A stretch of 64,000 nt of DNA from Nocardia harenae NBRC 108248. Its GTDB lineage: Bacteria > Actinomycetota > Actinomycetes > Mycobacteriales > Mycobacteriaceae. A program made the translations under genes and the position numbers. The notes below the pieces were generated by a model, which was given only the letters and a program-made list of their open reading frames with translations, was not told the DNA's origin and did no database searches. Below, piece after piece: positions 56,301 to 64,000 of this stretch; position 1 is the first letter of the stretch, and each line of letters starts with the position of its first letter. The stretch is taken from positions 372,001-436,000 of the forward strand of contig NZ_BDBH01000001.1 in NCBI RefSeq assembly GCF_001612885.1, read 5' to 3'.

Positions 56301-59300
56301 GTCGTCCGCGAATTCCGGTGCGGCGGTGTCGTTCACCCGCGCCAGGGTGGAGCGCTCGGCATCGGTGAGCACGTCGATCTCGGCGACCCGCGCCCCCGGC
56401 TCGGCCACGAATCGGGCAAGCAGCGCGGTGAACCGATCGGCGAGTGCCCGCACCTGCTCGTCGTCGAAGACCTCGCGCAGGTACTTGATCTGCAGCTGCC
56501 ACTGCCGGTCCGGCATCACCATGACGGTGAGCGGGTAGTGCGAGCCGTTCACCCCGGACGCGCCGGTGATGGTCATGCCGTCCAGCGCGTCGGCGGCCGC
56601 GGTGAGCGCGGCGGCGTCCACCGGGAAGGACTCGAAGACCAGCAGCGAGTCGAAGAGGTCGGGCACCCCGATGGCCGCCTGGATCTCGCTCAGCCCCACG
56701 TAGTGGTGGTCGAGCAGCCCGGCCTGCTCGGCCTGGAGTGCGCGCAGCACCTCGGTCAGCGTGCTGTCCGCGCCGAGCCGCACCCGCACCGGAATGGCGT
56801 TCAGGAAGAGCCCGACCATCGACTCCACACCGGGCAGCTGCGGCGGACGACCCGACACCGTCGCCCCGAAGACCACGTCGTCGCGGTCCACCGAGCGCGC
56901 GACCAGCAGCCCCCATGCCGCCTGCACCACGGTGTTCACCGTGACCCCGACCTCGCTCGCCACCCGGGCCAGCCCGGCGGTCTGCTCGGCGCTCAGCGCG
57001 AAGCCGAGCTCGCCGATCCCCTCGGCCAGCTCGCGGCCGCGGCGGGCGGGGGCGAGCGGCGTCGGCTCGTCGAAGCCGGCCAGCGCCGTGCGCCAGGCCG
57101 CGATGGACTCGCCCTGGTCGCGGTCGGCCAGCCAGGCCAGGTACGCCCGGTACGAGCGCACCGGCGGCAGCGCGGCGGCGGAGCCGAGCGCGTAGACGGC
57201 GAGCAGATCCTGCATGAGCAGCGGCATGGACCAGCCGTCGATCAGGATGTGGTGCGCGGTCACCAGCAGCCGCCAGGCATCCGGCGCGGTACGGATGAGC
57301 GCGAAACGCAGCAGCGGCGGGCGGCGCATGTCGAAGCGCTCGGCCAGGTCGGCGGCGAGCAGGCGATCGGTCTCCAGTGCGGCGGCGTCGGCGTCCAGGT
57401 GCGCGAGATCGACGGCCCGCCAGGGCAGCTCGACCCGGTCGAGCACCACCTGCACCGGATTGCCGTCACCGCCCTCGGCGAAGGCGACCCGCAGGTTGTC
57501 GTGGCGGTCGAGCACGGCGGCGGCCGCGCCGCGCAGCCGCTGCGCGTCCACCCGGCCACCGAGATCGATCACGAACTGGGTCATGTACGCGTCGATCGAG
57601 GTCTCGGCGAGCAGCGCGTGGAAGAGCATGCCGGACTGCAGCGGAGTCAGCGGCCAGACCTCGGCCAGCCCGGGGTATCGCCGCGCCAGCCGCTCCCGCT
57701 CCTCCTCCGGTACCGGCGCCAGCGCGAGCTCCGCCTCGGCGGCCGGCTCGGCAATGTGCGCCCGCCCGGCCAGCGCCTCCAGCGTCCGGCTCTCGAAGAC
57801 CTCGCGCGGGGTGAAGACGACGCCGCGGGCGCGGGCCCGCGAGACCACCTGGATGGCGGTGATGCTGTCACCGCCGAGCGCGAAGAAATCGTCGTCCAGC
57901 CCCACCCGCTCGGAACCGAGCACCTCCGCGAGCACCTCGGCGATGGCGCGCTGCACCGGCGTCTCCGGCGCGCGGTAGGTCTTGTGCTCCAGCACCGGCT
58001 CCGGCAGCGCGCGTCGATCCAGCTTGCCGACCGGGGTCAGCGGGATGGTGTCGAGCACCATGATCGCGGTCGGCACCATGTGCGCGGGCAGCCGGGCCTC
58101 GGCCAGCTCGGTGAGCGCGGCGGTATCGGCTGTCGCACCGGCGGCGGCGTGCACATAGGACACGAGAATCGTTGCGCCGCTGTCGAGTTCGTGACCGACG
58201 GTGACCGCGAAATCGATATCGGCGTGCTCGGCGAGCACCGCGTCGATCTCGCCCAGCTCGATCCGGAAGCCGCGGATCTTCACCTGGAAGTCATTGCGCC
58301 CCAGGTACTCGACCTCACCGGAGGGCAGTCTGCGCACCAGATCACCGGTGCGGTAGAGCCGGGAGCCGTTCTCCTCGAACGGGTTCGCCACGAAGCGGGC
58401 CGCGGTGAGCGCGGGCCGCGCGTGGTAGCCGCGGGCCAGCTGCGCGCCGGTGATGTACAGCTCGCCGACCACGCCGTCCGGCACCGGGCCGAGCCGCTCG
58501 TCCAGCACGAACTCGCTGATGTCGCGGATCGGCCTGCCGATCGTCACCGGCTCGCCCGGCACCAGCGGATCGCTGATATTGGTCATGATGGTGGTCTCGG
58601 TGGGGCCGTAGCCGTTGTAGAACTCGCGGCCACCGAAGGCCCAGCGCCGCACCAGCTCCGGCGGGCAGGCCTCGCCGCCGGCGACCACCACCCGCAGCTC
58701 GTCCAGGCCGGTGGGGTCGAGCGAGGCGAGCACCGCCGGGGTGATGAAGGCGTGCGTGGCGCGCTCCCGGCGCAGCAGCCGGGCCAGCTCGTCGCCGCCG
58801 AAAATGGCCGGGTCGACCACGACCAGCGCGGCCGCACCGCCCAGCGCGAGCAGCAGCTCCAGCACCGAGGCGTCGAACGAGGGCGAGGCGAAATGCAGTG
58901 CGCGGGAATCGCTGTCGACCCTATAGCGGTCGCGCTGCTCGTCGCAGAAGCTCTTCAGCCCGGCCTGGGTGACGACCACGCCCTTCGGCTGCCCGGTGGA
59001 GCCCGACGTGTAGATGACGTAGGCGGCGTCGTCCGGGCGCAGCGCCCGGCGCCGGTCGAGGGTGGTGATCCGCTCCGGCGACCACGCCTCCAGATCCAGG
59101 TCGGCGTCGATGACGATCCAGTCCACCGCGTCGGGCAGCTCGGCGCGGACCGCGCGCACCGCGAGCCCGAGCACCGCGCCGGAATCGCGCACCATGTAGG
59201 CCACCCGCTCCCGCGGATATTTGGGATCCACCGGCACGAACCCGGCCCCGGTCTTGGCCACCGCCCACACCGCGAGCACCGACTCCAGCGAGCGCGGAAT

Positions 59301-59537
59301 GCCGATCGCCACCAGATCGCCGGGCCCGACCCCGCGCTCCAGCAGCAGCCGGGCGAGCCGGTTGGAGCGCTCGTCCAGCTCGGCGTAGCCGAGGCTGCCG
59401 TAGGTCTCGTCCGCCCCGGCGAACACCACCGCGGTGCCGTCCGGGTTCGCCTCCACCGCCGAGGTCATCAGCTGGGGCAGGGAAACGAGGCGCGACCTGC
59501 GGGTTCGCGCAGCCCTCGGCCGGGCGGCACTGGTCAT
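44307..59537 (-). CDS. Giant NRPS (NRPS2): five modules ending in a thioesterase
   Basis: 5,076 aa from ATG 59537 ([18 protein letters not shown]). Order and approximate residues: A1 20-520; T1 555 (LGGDSITAI); C2 626 ([20 protein letters not shown] 766); A2 1105; T2 1605; C3 1670 (HHISADG); A3 2150; T3 2653; C4 2717 (HHVSGDG); A4 3208; T4 3705; C5 3772 (HHIAADG); A5 4262; T5 4750 (LGGTSLL); TE 4825-5050 (GWSLGG 4887). Specificity codes by my alignment: A1 DALFVGGIM, A2 DIWHFAWVV, A3 DVWSLALVH, A4 DVWDFIVVS, A5 DALFVGGVM. None is a textbook code. A1 and A5 look alike and hydrophobic, and A4 has Asp at 278, often seen with basic substrates. There is no E domain although T1 and C2 are of the types that normally flank one. 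It lies 305 bp after the NRPS3 stop and 136 bp before NRPS1. Confidence 0.93.
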   Translation of the reverse strand: MTSAARPRAARTRRSRLVSLPQLMTSAVEANPDGTAVVFAGADETYGSLGYAELDERSNRLARLLLERGVGPGDLVAIGIPRSLESVLAVWAVAKTGAGFVPVDPKYPRERVAYMVRDSGAVLGLAVRAVRAELPDAVDWIVIDADLDLEAWSPERITTLDRRRALRPDDAAYVIYTSGSTGQPKGVVVTQAGLKSFCDEQRDRYRVDSDSRALHFASPSFDASVLELLLALGGAAALVVVDPAIFGGDELARLLRRERATHAFITPAVLASLDPTGLDELRVVVAGGEACPPELVRRWAFGGREFYNGYGPTETTIMTNISDPLVPGEPVTIGRPIRDISEFVLDERLGPVPDGVVGELYITGAQLARGYHARPALTAARFVANPFEENGSRLYRTGDLVRRLPSGEVEYLGRNDFQVKIRGFRIELGEIDAVLAEHADIDFAVTVGHELDSGATILVSYVHAAAGATADTAALTELAEARLPAHMVPTAIMVLDTIPLTPVGKLDRRALPEPVLEHKTYRAPETPVQRAIAEVLAEVLGSERVGLDDDFFALGGDSITAIQVVSRARARGVVFTPREVFESRTLEALAGRAHIAEPAAEAELALAPVPEEERERLARRYPGLAEVWPLTPLQSGMLFHALLAETSIDAYMTQFVIDLGGRVDAQRLRGAAAAVLDRHDNLRVAFAEGGDGNPVQVVLDRVELPWRAVDLAHLDADAAALETDRLLAADLAERFDMRRPPLLRFALIRTAPDAWRLLVTAHHILIDGWSMPLLMQDLLAVYALGSAAALPPVRSYRAYLAWLADRDQGESIAAWRTALAGFDEPTPLAPARRGRELAEGIGELGFALSAEQTAGLARVASEVGVTVNTVVQAAWGLLVARSVDRDDVVFGATVSGRPPQLPGVESMVGLFLNAIPVRVRLGADSTLTEVLRALQAEQAGLLDHHYVGLSEIQAAIGVPDLFDSLLVFESFPVDAAALTAAADALDGMTITGASGVNGSHYPLTVMVMPDRQWQLQIKYLREVFDDEQVRALADRFTALLARFVAEPGARVAEIDVLTDAERSTLARVNDTAAPEFADDATLIALFDAQVARTPDAAAVLAEGETLTYRELDTRARAVAGYLAAGGVGPESLVAVAMRRSVELVVAVYAVLRTGAGYVPIDPDHPAERSEYVLGSAAPALVLTARRDGFATAADIPVVAVEDIAGEPLTGATPKPGNVAYVIYTSGSTGRPKGVVITHRQMVNQFRWAQREYPHGVGDVVLFKTPITFDISTWELFWPLQTGAAIVVAEPEGHRDPGYLAGVLAERAVTAVHFVPSMLEAFLDAVPEVSLPALRFVFAAGEALSRETAARAAALLPGVRVDNWYGPAEATVVSAFPAAAARGGTSVPIGAPVANTGVAVLDRQLVPVPVGAAGELYVSGVQLARGYASAPGLTAERFVAGPDGTRLYRTGDVVRWVSAGSRLALEYLGRSDFQVKLRGQRVELGEIESVLLAHPGVQRAAVQLVRGATGDRLVGYVVPAGEFTEADLLAHVRAGVPSYMVPSALVVLDSFPLNPSGKLDRRALPVPEAAAREYRAPGTEAERAVASVFAEVLGVERVGADDDFFELGGNSLAATRVAARLGAVTGARVPVRTVFERSSVAGLAAALPSGDASERLPLVAGVRPPRVPLSLAQQRMWFLNRLDPESAVNNLPVAVRLTGSLDTAALARAVADVVARHDTLRTVYPADADGIPHQVVLPVDRVAPALAPIPAERLDEQLAEVLGAGFDVTVDPPFRAALLEQGPGEYILAFVAHHISADGWSMTPLTRDIMLAYAARAAGQPPAWAPLPVQYADFSLWQRAVLGSEDDPGSLLSAQAAYWRDRLAGLPAELALPADRPRPATQSFAGGQHGFVIDPALHTALTELARAHNATLFMVLHAALAVLLARLSNSADVAIGTPVAGRGEAELDDVIGMFVNTLVLRTEIAPEAGFDALLAQTREHDLAAFAHADIPFERLVEILDPERSTARHPLFQVMISLQNLPAASLELPELRAEAVDFAVDTAKFDLMLALREAGEHGIAAEFSYARDLFDPETVAGFAERYVRLLTGIAADPATPVGDLPLLSATETANLPHAVEPRDLGPSLLLPALFTEQARRTPDAVAVVDPDGSTLTYAEFGAGVHRLARRLTAAGVGPETLVALGLRRSVRLVVAAYAVLEAGGGYVPLDPDQPADRIAHILDTAAPVLVLTADGFDAGAHPALDLAAEDLTGYPDTPLTDADRGAPLRPHNPAYVIFTSGSTGRPKGVAVPHAAAVNQIRWITAEYGIGPDDAVLFKTPATFDVSVWELFGPLSVGGRMVVASPDGHRDPRYLAEVIAEQRITMTSFVPSMLSVFAAGADPAALTSLRALLLAGEALTGAVVDAVRRITPAALYNLYGPTEFTVHATHTPVPAAVPGAVPIGAPVWNAAAYVLDARLHPVPAGVAGELYLAGAQVVRGYAGRPDLTADRFVADPFGPPGTRMYRTGDLVRRGPDAALTYLGRTDFQVKLRGLRIELQEIEAALTAHPEVTQAVVVLHSDPHTGDRLVGYVVPAAADTAALRAHLASRLPGYMVPAALVALDAMPLNASGKLDRKALPEPVFEKAAFRAPVTPVEQIVAGVFAEVLGTERRIGLDDDFFGLGGNSLLATQVVARIGAALDAHLPVRVLFEIATVGGLAARAEQAAGGGARPPLTAAPRPAHIPLSPAQQRMWFLNRFDRGSAAYTIPVAVRLRGALDTAALRAAVADVVERHEILRTVYPETPEGPAQVILAPEQAAPKLRIRPLTPGEIPGALAELVTTAFDVTAEVPLRVVLFELAPDDFVLAMAIHHVSGDGASVAPLTRDLMIAYAARTSGEAPGWAPLPVQYADYSIWQRALLGAEDDPESLAAEQLAHWTRTLAGLPDQLELPTDRPRPAVRSYAGGIVPVEIDAETHAALADLAREQGATLFMVVHTALAVLLARLAATDDVAIGTPIAGRAEPGLDDLIGMFVNTLVLRSRIAPHERFTELLTRQRATDIQAFAHADVPFERLVEVLNPARSQGRHPLFQVGLSFQNFTAAELELPGLSLSGVEIDTALSQFDLHLIVGDNYDADGVPTGIVGGLTYATDLFDRETAVEFVARLGRVLRAIIADPAAVVGDIPLSGTAETERLLRAWNSTAHPVRWELLHQGFEERVRATPDAVALVAEGEQLTFAELSARVERLARVLVARGVGPEVPVALALPRGVELVVGMYAVLRAGGAFVPIDPGHPAERIGHILDTARPAVVLISDDTGFPLRVESPLVVQELDGEPGFDGPLPVPAPENPAYILFTSGSTGRPKGVTITHRAVANQIAWMAEHYGFGPDDVYLQKTASTFDVSIWGYFLPPARGARLVLAADGAQRDPRHIAELVRAHRVTRTDFVPSMLNVFAQYAARADLATLRDVFVIGEALPPETVAALAKVSDAAVHNVYGPTEAAVSVTYHEVTAADTAVVPIGVPEWNCTVYVLDARLRPVPAGVSGELYLGGVQLARGYVRRPDLTSDRFVADPFGPPGSRLYRTGDVVSWRADGVLVYGGRVDFQVKFRGQRIELGEIETALLGVDGVAQAAVLVAAGGTGEFLAGYVMPAPGAELDPDAVRAGVTAALPGYMVPAVVTVLPEFPLNTSGKLDRKALPVPEFRSRGFRAPATPIEEIVAGVFAEVLGMERVGADDDFFALGGNSLLATQVVARIGAALDATVPVRAIFEAGSVAALAARAEQHAGSGARPPLVAVERPDELPLSLAQQRMWFLNQYDPGSAVYNIPIAVRLTGALDVPALEQAVADLIGRHEVLRTVYPRTDAGPVQRVVSVREAFDGLAAELVAVDDLLPCVQAVLTDGFDVTAEVPVRVELFRIVGTDEHVLVVVAHHIAADGWSVGPLTRDLMVAYTARAAGETPAWAPLPVQYADYTLWQRRVLGAEDDAESVLAAQAAFWRSALAGLPDELALPADRHRPGTASFAGARETFTIDPELHRALRALAAEHNVTLFMLVHAALAVLLARLSGGDDIAVGTPIAGRGEPELDDLVGMFVNSLVLRTGIEPAEPFTELLGRVREVDLAAFAHADIPFERLVELLDPVRSQARHPLFQVVLSLANLPATEFELPGLRIAGVESDTAIAKFDLQWTLNEVTDSHGEPAGIAGMLEYATDLFDPETAAGFAERFVRVLAAVAADPAVPVGAVQVLAPREHAELTARWGAAAAVPRPLPELLAAAAALDPAAPAVVYEGATTSYAELDARSNRLARLLIAAGAGPEERVALAVPRSADSVLAVWAVAKTGAAFVPVDPTYPAERIAHMVTDSGAALGLTVRGAAAGLPDSTRWLVLDELDADGYDAAPITDADRLRPLHWNHPVYVIYTSGSTGVPKGVVVAHWGVANFARIEAERFDLDARTRALHFASPSFDASILEFLLAVACGGALVVAPADLYGGTELAELIERERITHAFVTPAALATFEPTGLDTLRVLVVGGEACPPELVGRWATPGRAFHNGYGPTETTVMTNIAGPMRPGAPVTIGPPLRGLRSLILDAGLRPVPVGVAGELYLAGAGLARGYHARPGLTAGRFVADPYLPGGRMYRTGDVVRWTRSGEVEYVGRSDFQVKVRGFRIELGEIDAALAAHESVDFAVTVGRDGRLAAYVVGRDIDTAELTRHVAARLPGYMVPSAITVLASIPLTPVGKLDRAALPEPVFAAREYRAPATLSEELVAGAFAEVLGVDRVGADDDFFELGGTSLLATRVVNRIRELGGAELRVAVFFSDATVAGVAARAAEALAETGDADAAMGVLLPIRAAGSRPPLFCVHPMSGLAWAYAGLARFLPADQPIIGIQSPALSEDDWRPLSVADIVTRYVAEIRAARPEGPYRLLGWSLGGVLAHAIAVRLREQGAEVELLVVLDGVPGIDLDDFRREVRTAFAEVGIGPDALPDASSLGELSEEALAVLLESVPADLAVLTADRIRRIYRGAVRAVEHVTRYRPAVFDGRIDFVGVTRLDPGAEPHAGAAGWRRYTDGQVAEHSIDSTHLRMMEPEALVQLGPVLTGLLGGDGAERTAGTSR

Positions 59538-59842
59538 TCGCCGCTCACCCCGGCAACCCCGTCGCCCCGTCGTCGCCCACCAGCCAGCACGTCACACCCA
59601 CCGATCGTCCGCTCCCCTGTCATTACCGACTGGCCCCCAGAACAAGCATCGAATGGTGACACATCGTCCGTTACCGATGCGGGCACAGCCGGGCGGCGTC
59701 CGCGCGGCGCGGGCTCCACGGGGGAGCCGCGCTCCGGGCACTCGGCCCAGCTGGCGGACGCTGCGCACTCCAGGGTGCAGGGCATCCGCACAGCATCGCA
59801 AGGAAGCCGCGCGAGATGCAGTTCACAGCGCCGGGCGTGGCG
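59538..59842. other. Intergenic region between NRPS3 and NRPS2
   Basis: 305 bp between the NRPS3 stop and the NRPS2 ATG. It is less GC-biased around 59640-59680 than the flanking genes and could hold a promoter for NRPS2. I find no convincing -10/-35 pair, hairpin terminator or small gene. A GGGTGAGCGG stretch just before the NRPS2 ATG may serve as its ribosome-binding region. Confidence 0.4.
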
Positions 59843-62800
59843 CTATTTGTCGAGGATTTCGGTCAATCGGGGTGCGATGCGGGCAAGGGCCTCCGGGGTG
59901 GTCATGAGCAGGTGCGAGGTGTCGACGGGGTGGTCGACGACGGGGGTATCGGTGTAGGGCTGCCATTCGGCGGGGTCGACGAGTGCACCGCCGGGATCCA
60001 GCCGGGTGGCGCGGAAGAACTCGATCCGGCCGCGGAAGACGCCGAAGTCGTGCCGGCCGGCCAGCTCGACCACGGTCATGGCACCGCGGTAGATGCGCCG
60101 CAGCCGGGCGGCGTCGAGCGCCGCCAGCTCGGCGGGGATCGCCGCGGCCAGCGCCTCCAGTGCCGCGTCGCTCAGATCGCCCAGGTCTTCCTCGGGCGGC
60201 AGGGCCTCCGGCGCGATCCCGACCTCGGCGAAGGCCGAGCGCACCGCCCGCCGGAAGTCGGCGAAGTCCACCGCGGGCGTGCCGTCGAGCACGGCGAGCA
60301 GCTCGACCTGCGCGCCCTCCCGCTGCAGCCGCACCGCGGCGGCGTGCGCGAGCACCCCGCCGATCGACCAGCCGAGCAGCCGGTACGGCCCCTCCGGCCG
60401 CACCTTCCTGATCTCCGTGATGTAGCGGGTGACGAAGTCGTCGAGCGAGTCCGGGTGCCAGTCCGGCTCGGTGAGCGCGGGGGTCTGGAGCCCGAAGACC
60501 GGCTGGCCGGGGTGGAGGAAGCGGGTGAGTCCGGCGAAGCTCCAGGCCAGGCCGGTGTAGGGGTGGAAGCAGAAGAGCGGCGGTTCACCACCGGTGCGGC
60601 GGAGGGGAAGCAGCACGCCCATGGCGGCGTCGCCGCCGGAGTGCGCCGCGACGACCAGGGCGGCGAGCCCCGCCACGGTCGGCTCGTCGAAGAAGGCGGC
60701 GACCCGCACCTCGGTTCCGGTGCGCTCACGCAGCCGGGCGACCACCCGGGTGGCGATCAGCGAGTTACCGCCCAGCTCGAAGAAGTCGTCGTCGGCGCCG
60801 ACCCGCTCGGCGCCGAGCACCTCGGCGAAGACCGCGGCCACGGTCTCCTCGGCCGGGGTGGCCGGGGCGCGGAACTCGCGGGTGGCGTAGACCGGGGCGG
60901 GCAGCGCGCGGCGGTCGAGCTTGCCGTTGACGGTGAGCGGGATCGAGTCGACCGGGACGAAGGCCGATGGCACCATGTAGCCGGGCAGCACCTCGGCGAG
61001 GCCGGTGCGCAGCGCGCCGGGGTCGACGGCGGGGGCGACCACGTAGGCGACGATCGTGGCATCGCCGGGCCGGTCGGTGCGCACCACCGCCGCGGCCTGC
61101 GCGACCCCGTCCTGCCGCAGCAGCGCCGCCTCGATCTCGCCCAGCTCGATGCGGAAGCCGCGCACCTTGACCTGGTCGTCGGCGCGGCCGAGGTACTCCA
61201 GCTCGCCGGTTCGGCGCCTGCGGGCGCGGTCGCCGGAGCGATACCGCCTGGTGCCGTCCGGCCCGGCGACGAAGCGGGCGGCGGTGAGGCCGGGCCGGCC
61301 GAGGTAGCCGCGCGCGAGCTGGCCGCCGCCGACGTACATCTCCCCTGCGACCCCGATCGGCACCGGCCGCAGCCGGTCGTCCAGCAGCCGCACGTCCAGG
61401 CCGGGGATGGCCCGGCCGATGACGCTGCCCCCGCCGGCCTCGACCGTGGCAGCGTCGAGCGGGCGGTAGGTCACGTGCACCGTGGTCTCGGTGATGCCGT
61501 ACATGTTCACCAGCCGGGGCGCGCGGTCGCCGTGCCTGGCGACCCAGCCCGCGAGGCGGCGCGGTTCGAGCGCCTCGCCGCCGAAGATCACATACCGCAG
61601 GGGCAGTGCTCCCGCGCTCGCCCGCTCGGCCTCGGCGAGCTGGTAGAAGGCGGACGGCGTCTGGTTGAGCACCGTCACCCGCCGCGCGCGCAGCAGCTCC
61701 AGGAACTGCTCCGGCGAGCGGGCGGTTGCCTGGTCGACCACGACCAGCTCGCCGCCGAAGGCCAGCGCGCCCCACAGCTCCCAGACCGAGAAGTCGAAGG
61801 CGAAGGAGTGGAACAGGGTCCAGACGTCGTCCGGGCCGAAGCCGAAGTCCGCGGCGGTATTCGCCAGCAACCGGGCCACGTTCCGGTGTGGCACCGCCAC
61901 GCCCTTGGGGCGGCCGGTGGAGCCGGAGGTGTAGATGACGTACGCGGTGCCGTCGGGGTGCGGCGCGGTGCCGGTGAGCGACTCGGCATCGCCCCCCTCC
62001 AGGTCGTCGGCCTCGACCACGGGAAGCCCAGGCGGCAGCTCGATTTCGGTGCCCGGCGCGAGCAGGACGCTCGCCGGGCGTGCGTCGGCGAGCACGTAGG
62101 CGATGCGCTCGGCCGGGTAGGCCGGGTCGATCGGCACGTACCCCGCCCCGGCCTTGAGCACCGCGAGCAGCGCGACCACCAGCTCGGTCGAGCGCGGGAG
62201 CAGCACCGCGACCAGCGTCTCCGGGCCCGCTCCGGCGGCGGCGAGCCGCCGGGCCAGCACGGTGGAGCGCCGGTCCAGCTCGGCGTAGGTCAGCGTGCCC
62301 GCGCCGTCCGTCACCGCCGCCCGCGGCCCGTGCGCCGCCACCGCGGCGGCGAAGAGCGCGGGCAGGGTGCCACCGGGGTCGGCGGGGGCCGCGGCGACCT
62401 CGGCGCTCAGCGCCAGGTCGCGGTCGTCGAGCAGGTCGATATCGCCGGTCGGCGCCCCGGCATCGGCGACGACGGCGCGCAGCACCCGCAGGTACCGCTC
62501 GGCGAAGGTCGCCACGGTGGCGGCGTCGAAGAGGTCGGTGGCGTAGTTGACGCCGAGCGCGATACCGCCGGTGCCAGGCAGTTCGGTCAGGGTCCAGTGC
62601 AGGTCGAACTTGGCGACGTGGGTGTCCGCCGCCAGCCCGGCGATGGTCAGCCCCGGCAGCGCGAACTCCGCGGCGGGCAGGTCGGCCAGCGAGAGCGCGA
62701 CCTGGAACAGCGGGTGCCTGGCCTGCGAGCGCGGCGGGTCGAGCACCTCGACCAGCCGCTCGAAGGGCACGTCGGCGTGCGCGAAGGCCGCGAGGTCGGT

Positions 62801-64000
62801 GTCCCTGACCCGGCGCAGCACGGCCTCGAAGGAGTCCTGTCCGGCCACCGGGGTGCGCAGCACGAGAGTATTGACGAACATGCCGATCAGGTCGTCCAGC
62901 TCGGCCTCGCCGCGGCCGGCCACCGGGGTGCCGATGGCGATGTCGCCGCTGCCGGAGAGCCGCGCCAGCAGCACCGCGAGCGCGGCCTGGGCGACCATGA
63001 AGAGCGTCGCGGAGTGGTCGGCGGCGAGGTCGAGCAGCGCGCGGTGCAGCGCGGCGTCGATGACGACGCTGTGCCCGGCCCCGGCGAAGCCGGCGGACTC
63101 CGGGCGCGGCCGGTCCAGCGGCAGCTCCAGCTCGACCGGCAGCCCGGCCAGCGCGCTCCGCCAGTACCCGAGCTGCACCGCGGCCGGGCTCGACGGGTCG
63201 CTCTCGGCGCCGAGCAGCTCCCGCTGCCAGAGGCTGAAATCCGCGTACTGCACCGGCAGCGGCGCCCACTCCGGCGCCGTTCCCGCCGCCCTCGCCGCGT
63301 AGGCCACCATGACATCGCGGGTCAACGGCCCCACCGACCAGCCGTCGGCGGCGATGTGGTGCGCCACGAAGACCAGCACGAACTCGTCCGCGCCCGCGAC
63401 ACGGAAGAGCGCGACCCGCAGCGGCACCTCCGCCGTCACGTCGAACCCGGCGGTGACCGCGGCCGCCACCCGCCCCGGCAGCTCGTCGGGGGTCACCTCC
63501 GACACCGGAAGCCCGGCACCGATGGCCCGCTCGACCTCGAGCACCCGCTGCACCGGGCCGTCCGCGGTCTCCGGGTAGACGGTCCGCAGCACCTCGTGCC
63601 GCCGCACCAGATCGGTGATCGCCGCGTCCAGCGCGGCGATATCGAGCTCGCCGGTGAGCCGGACCGCGATCGGCACGTTGTACACCGCGGACTCGGGGTC
63701 GAAGCGGTTCAGGAACCACATGCGCTGCTGCGCGAGCGAGAGCGGAATCCGCTCCGGGCGCTCCCGCGCGACCAGGGCGGGGCGGGAACCCGTTCCCGCC
63801 GCCCGCTCCAGCACCGCGGCCAGCTCGGCGACGGTCGCGGCCTCGAACAGCCTGCGGACCAGCACCCTGGAATTCAGCGCGGCGCCGAGCCGGGCGGCCA
63901 CCCGGGTGGCGAGCAGCGAATTGCCGCCGAGCGCGAAGAAGTCGTCGTCCAGCCCGACCCGCTGCACGCCGAGCACCTCGGCGAAGACCTCGGCGACGGT
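59843..64000 (-). CDS. NRPS (NRPS3), 3' part: T-C-A-T-TE, threonine-type A domain
   Basis: The gene is cut by the right window edge; 1,385 codons are visible in frame up to base 64000, which still reads [15 protein letters not shown], the end of a preceding module. Visible order with window residues: T about 15-30 ([13 protein letters not shown]); C about 85-520 (FLNRFDPESAVYNVP, HHIAADG about 215); A about 570-1010 ([11 protein letters not shown]); T about 1075 (LGGNSLIAT); TE about 1145-1385 (GWSIGGVLAH). The A-domain code by my alignment is DFWNIGMVH plus the invariant Lys, the established threonine code, supported by NMYGITETTVHVT. The final residue is therefore predicted to be Thr, which could supply a hydroxyl nucleophile, although it is the last residue loaded. 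The TE is closely related to the NRPS2 TE ([18 protein letters not shown] lead-in). Confidence 0.93.
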   Translation of the reverse strand, partial: TVAEVFAEVLGVQRVGLDDDFFALGGNSLLATRVAARLGAALNSRVLVRRLFEAATVAELAAVLERAAGTGSRPALVARERPERIPLSLAQQRMWFLNRFDPESAVYNVPIAVRLTGELDIAALDAAITDLVRRHEVLRTVYPETADGPVQRVLEVERAIGAGLPVSEVTPDELPGRVAAAVTAGFDVTAEVPLRVALFRVAGADEFVLVFVAHHIAADGWSVGPLTRDVMVAYAARAAGTAPEWAPLPVQYADFSLWQRELLGAESDPSSPAAVQLGYWRSALAGLPVELELPLDRPRPESAGFAGAGHSVVIDAALHRALLDLAADHSATLFMVAQAALAVLLARLSGSGDIAIGTPVAGRGEAELDDLIGMFVNTLVLRTPVAGQDSFEAVLRRVRDTDLAAFAHADVPFERLVEVLDPPRSQARHPLFQVALSLADLPAAEFALPGLTIAGLAADTHVAKFDLHWTLTELPGTGGIALGVNYATDLFDAATVATFAERYLRVLRAVVADAGAPTGDIDLLDDRDLALSAEVAAAPADPGGTLPALFAAAVAAHGPRAAVTDGAGTLTYAELDRRSTVLARRLAAAGAGPETLVAVLLPRSTELVVALLAVLKAGAGYVPIDPAYPAERIAYVLADARPASVLLAPGTEIELPPGLPVVEADDLEGGDAESLTGTAPHPDGTAYVIYTSGSTGRPKGVAVPHRNVARLLANTAADFGFGPDDVWTLFHSFAFDFSVWELWGALAFGGELVVVDQATARSPEQFLELLRARRVTVLNQTPSAFYQLAEAERASAGALPLRYVIFGGEALEPRRLAGWVARHGDRAPRLVNMYGITETTVHVTYRPLDAATVEAGGGSVIGRAIPGLDVRLLDDRLRPVPIGVAGEMYVGGGQLARGYLGRPGLTAARFVAGPDGTRRYRSGDRARRRRTGELEYLGRADDQVKVRGFRIELGEIEAALLRQDGVAQAAAVVRTDRPGDATIVAYVVAPAVDPGALRTGLAEVLPGYMVPSAFVPVDSIPLTVNGKLDRRALPAPVYATREFRAPATPAEETVAAVFAEVLGAERVGADDDFFELGGNSLIATRVVARLRERTGTEVRVAAFFDEPTVAGLAALVVAAHSGGDAAMGVLLPLRRTGGEPPLFCFHPYTGLAWSFAGLTRFLHPGQPVFGLQTPALTEPDWHPDSLDDFVTRYITEIRKVRPEGPYRLLGWSIGGVLAHAAAVRLQREGAQVELLAVLDGTPAVDFADFRRAVRSAFAEVGIAPEALPPEEDLGDLSDAALEALAAAIPAELAALDAARLRRIYRGAMTVVELAGRHDFGVFRGRIEFFRATRLDPGGALVDPAEWQPYTDTPVVDHPVDTSHLLMTTPEALARIAPRLTEILDK

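Noticed and set aside
57240..57660. C2 of NRPS2 as a dual condensation/epimerization domain that replaces the missing E domain
   Set aside because: Dual C/E domains carry an additional His-containing motif near the N-terminus. Only the normal HHILIDG motif is seen here.
47265..59957. A plus-strand open frame of about 4,200 codons opposite NRPS2
   Set aside because: Same reason: a compositional shadow of NRPS2, with no start signal and no recognisable domain.

Overview
The window looks like chromosomal DNA from a high-GC, mycolic-acid-containing actinobacterium, most likely Nocardia or a close relative. The evidence is an antigen 85-type mycolyltransferase, a GC-rich codon bias so strong that it leaves kilobase-long antisense reading frames open, actinobacterial-type ribosomal proteins (including an S3 with an Ala/Pro/Arg-rich tail), and very large TE-terminated NRPS genes. 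The genus is an inference; no rRNA or tRNA gene is present to confirm it.

Layout, left to right. (1) 1-5.3 kb, an accessory block: a DUF2637-type membrane protein (+) converges on a two-gene minus-strand operon. That operon encodes a small HEPN-like protein and a large protein that joins a KGGVGR-variant ParA/MinD-like ATPase to a second P-loop NTPase. (2) 5.4-10.7 kb: the complete S10 ribosomal-protein operon on the minus strand, rpsJ-rplC-rplD-rplW-rplB-rpsS-rplV-rpsC-rplP-rpmC-rpsQ, with a plausible promoter about 340 nt upstream of rpsJ and a strong UUCG-capped hairpin after rpsQ. The spc operon does not follow directly. (3) 11.1-21.4 kb: a DUF4442 hotdog protein and a lycopene cyclase (+); a three-gene DrrA/B/C-like ABC exporter (-); an aldehyde dehydrogenase-fold protein without its catalytic cysteine (+); a tandem double-TetR regulator (-) divergent from a crotonase-family enzyme (+); and a secreted mycolyltransferase (-).

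(4) 21.6-64.0 kb, about two thirds of the window: three giant NRPS genes in a row on the minus strand. In transcription order they are NRPS3 (3' part only, truncated by the right edge: T-C-A-T-TE, Thr-type A domain), NRPS2 (5,076 aa: A-T-C-A-T-C-A-T-C-A-T-C-A-T-TE) and NRPS1 (about 7,530 aa: A-T-C-A-T-C-A-T-C-A-T-C-A-T-E-C-A-T-TE-X). X is a degenerate condensation/epimerization-like domain placed after the thioesterase. All three genes end in a thioesterase, and the two complete ones begin with an A-T initiation module. They therefore look like separate, paralogous assembly lines rather than one colinear line. No MbtH, phosphopantetheinyl transferase or tailoring enzyme is recognisable in the window. 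The DrrABC-like exporter about 5.7 kb downstream could serve the peptide products, but this is only positional inference.

The points most worth a second look are the post-TE pseudo-condensation domain and its repeat-rich linkers, the in-frame triplication inside a carrier-protein motif, the epimerase-less D-type junction in NRPS2, the HEPN/dual-NTPase pair, and the cysteine-less aldehyde dehydrogenase.
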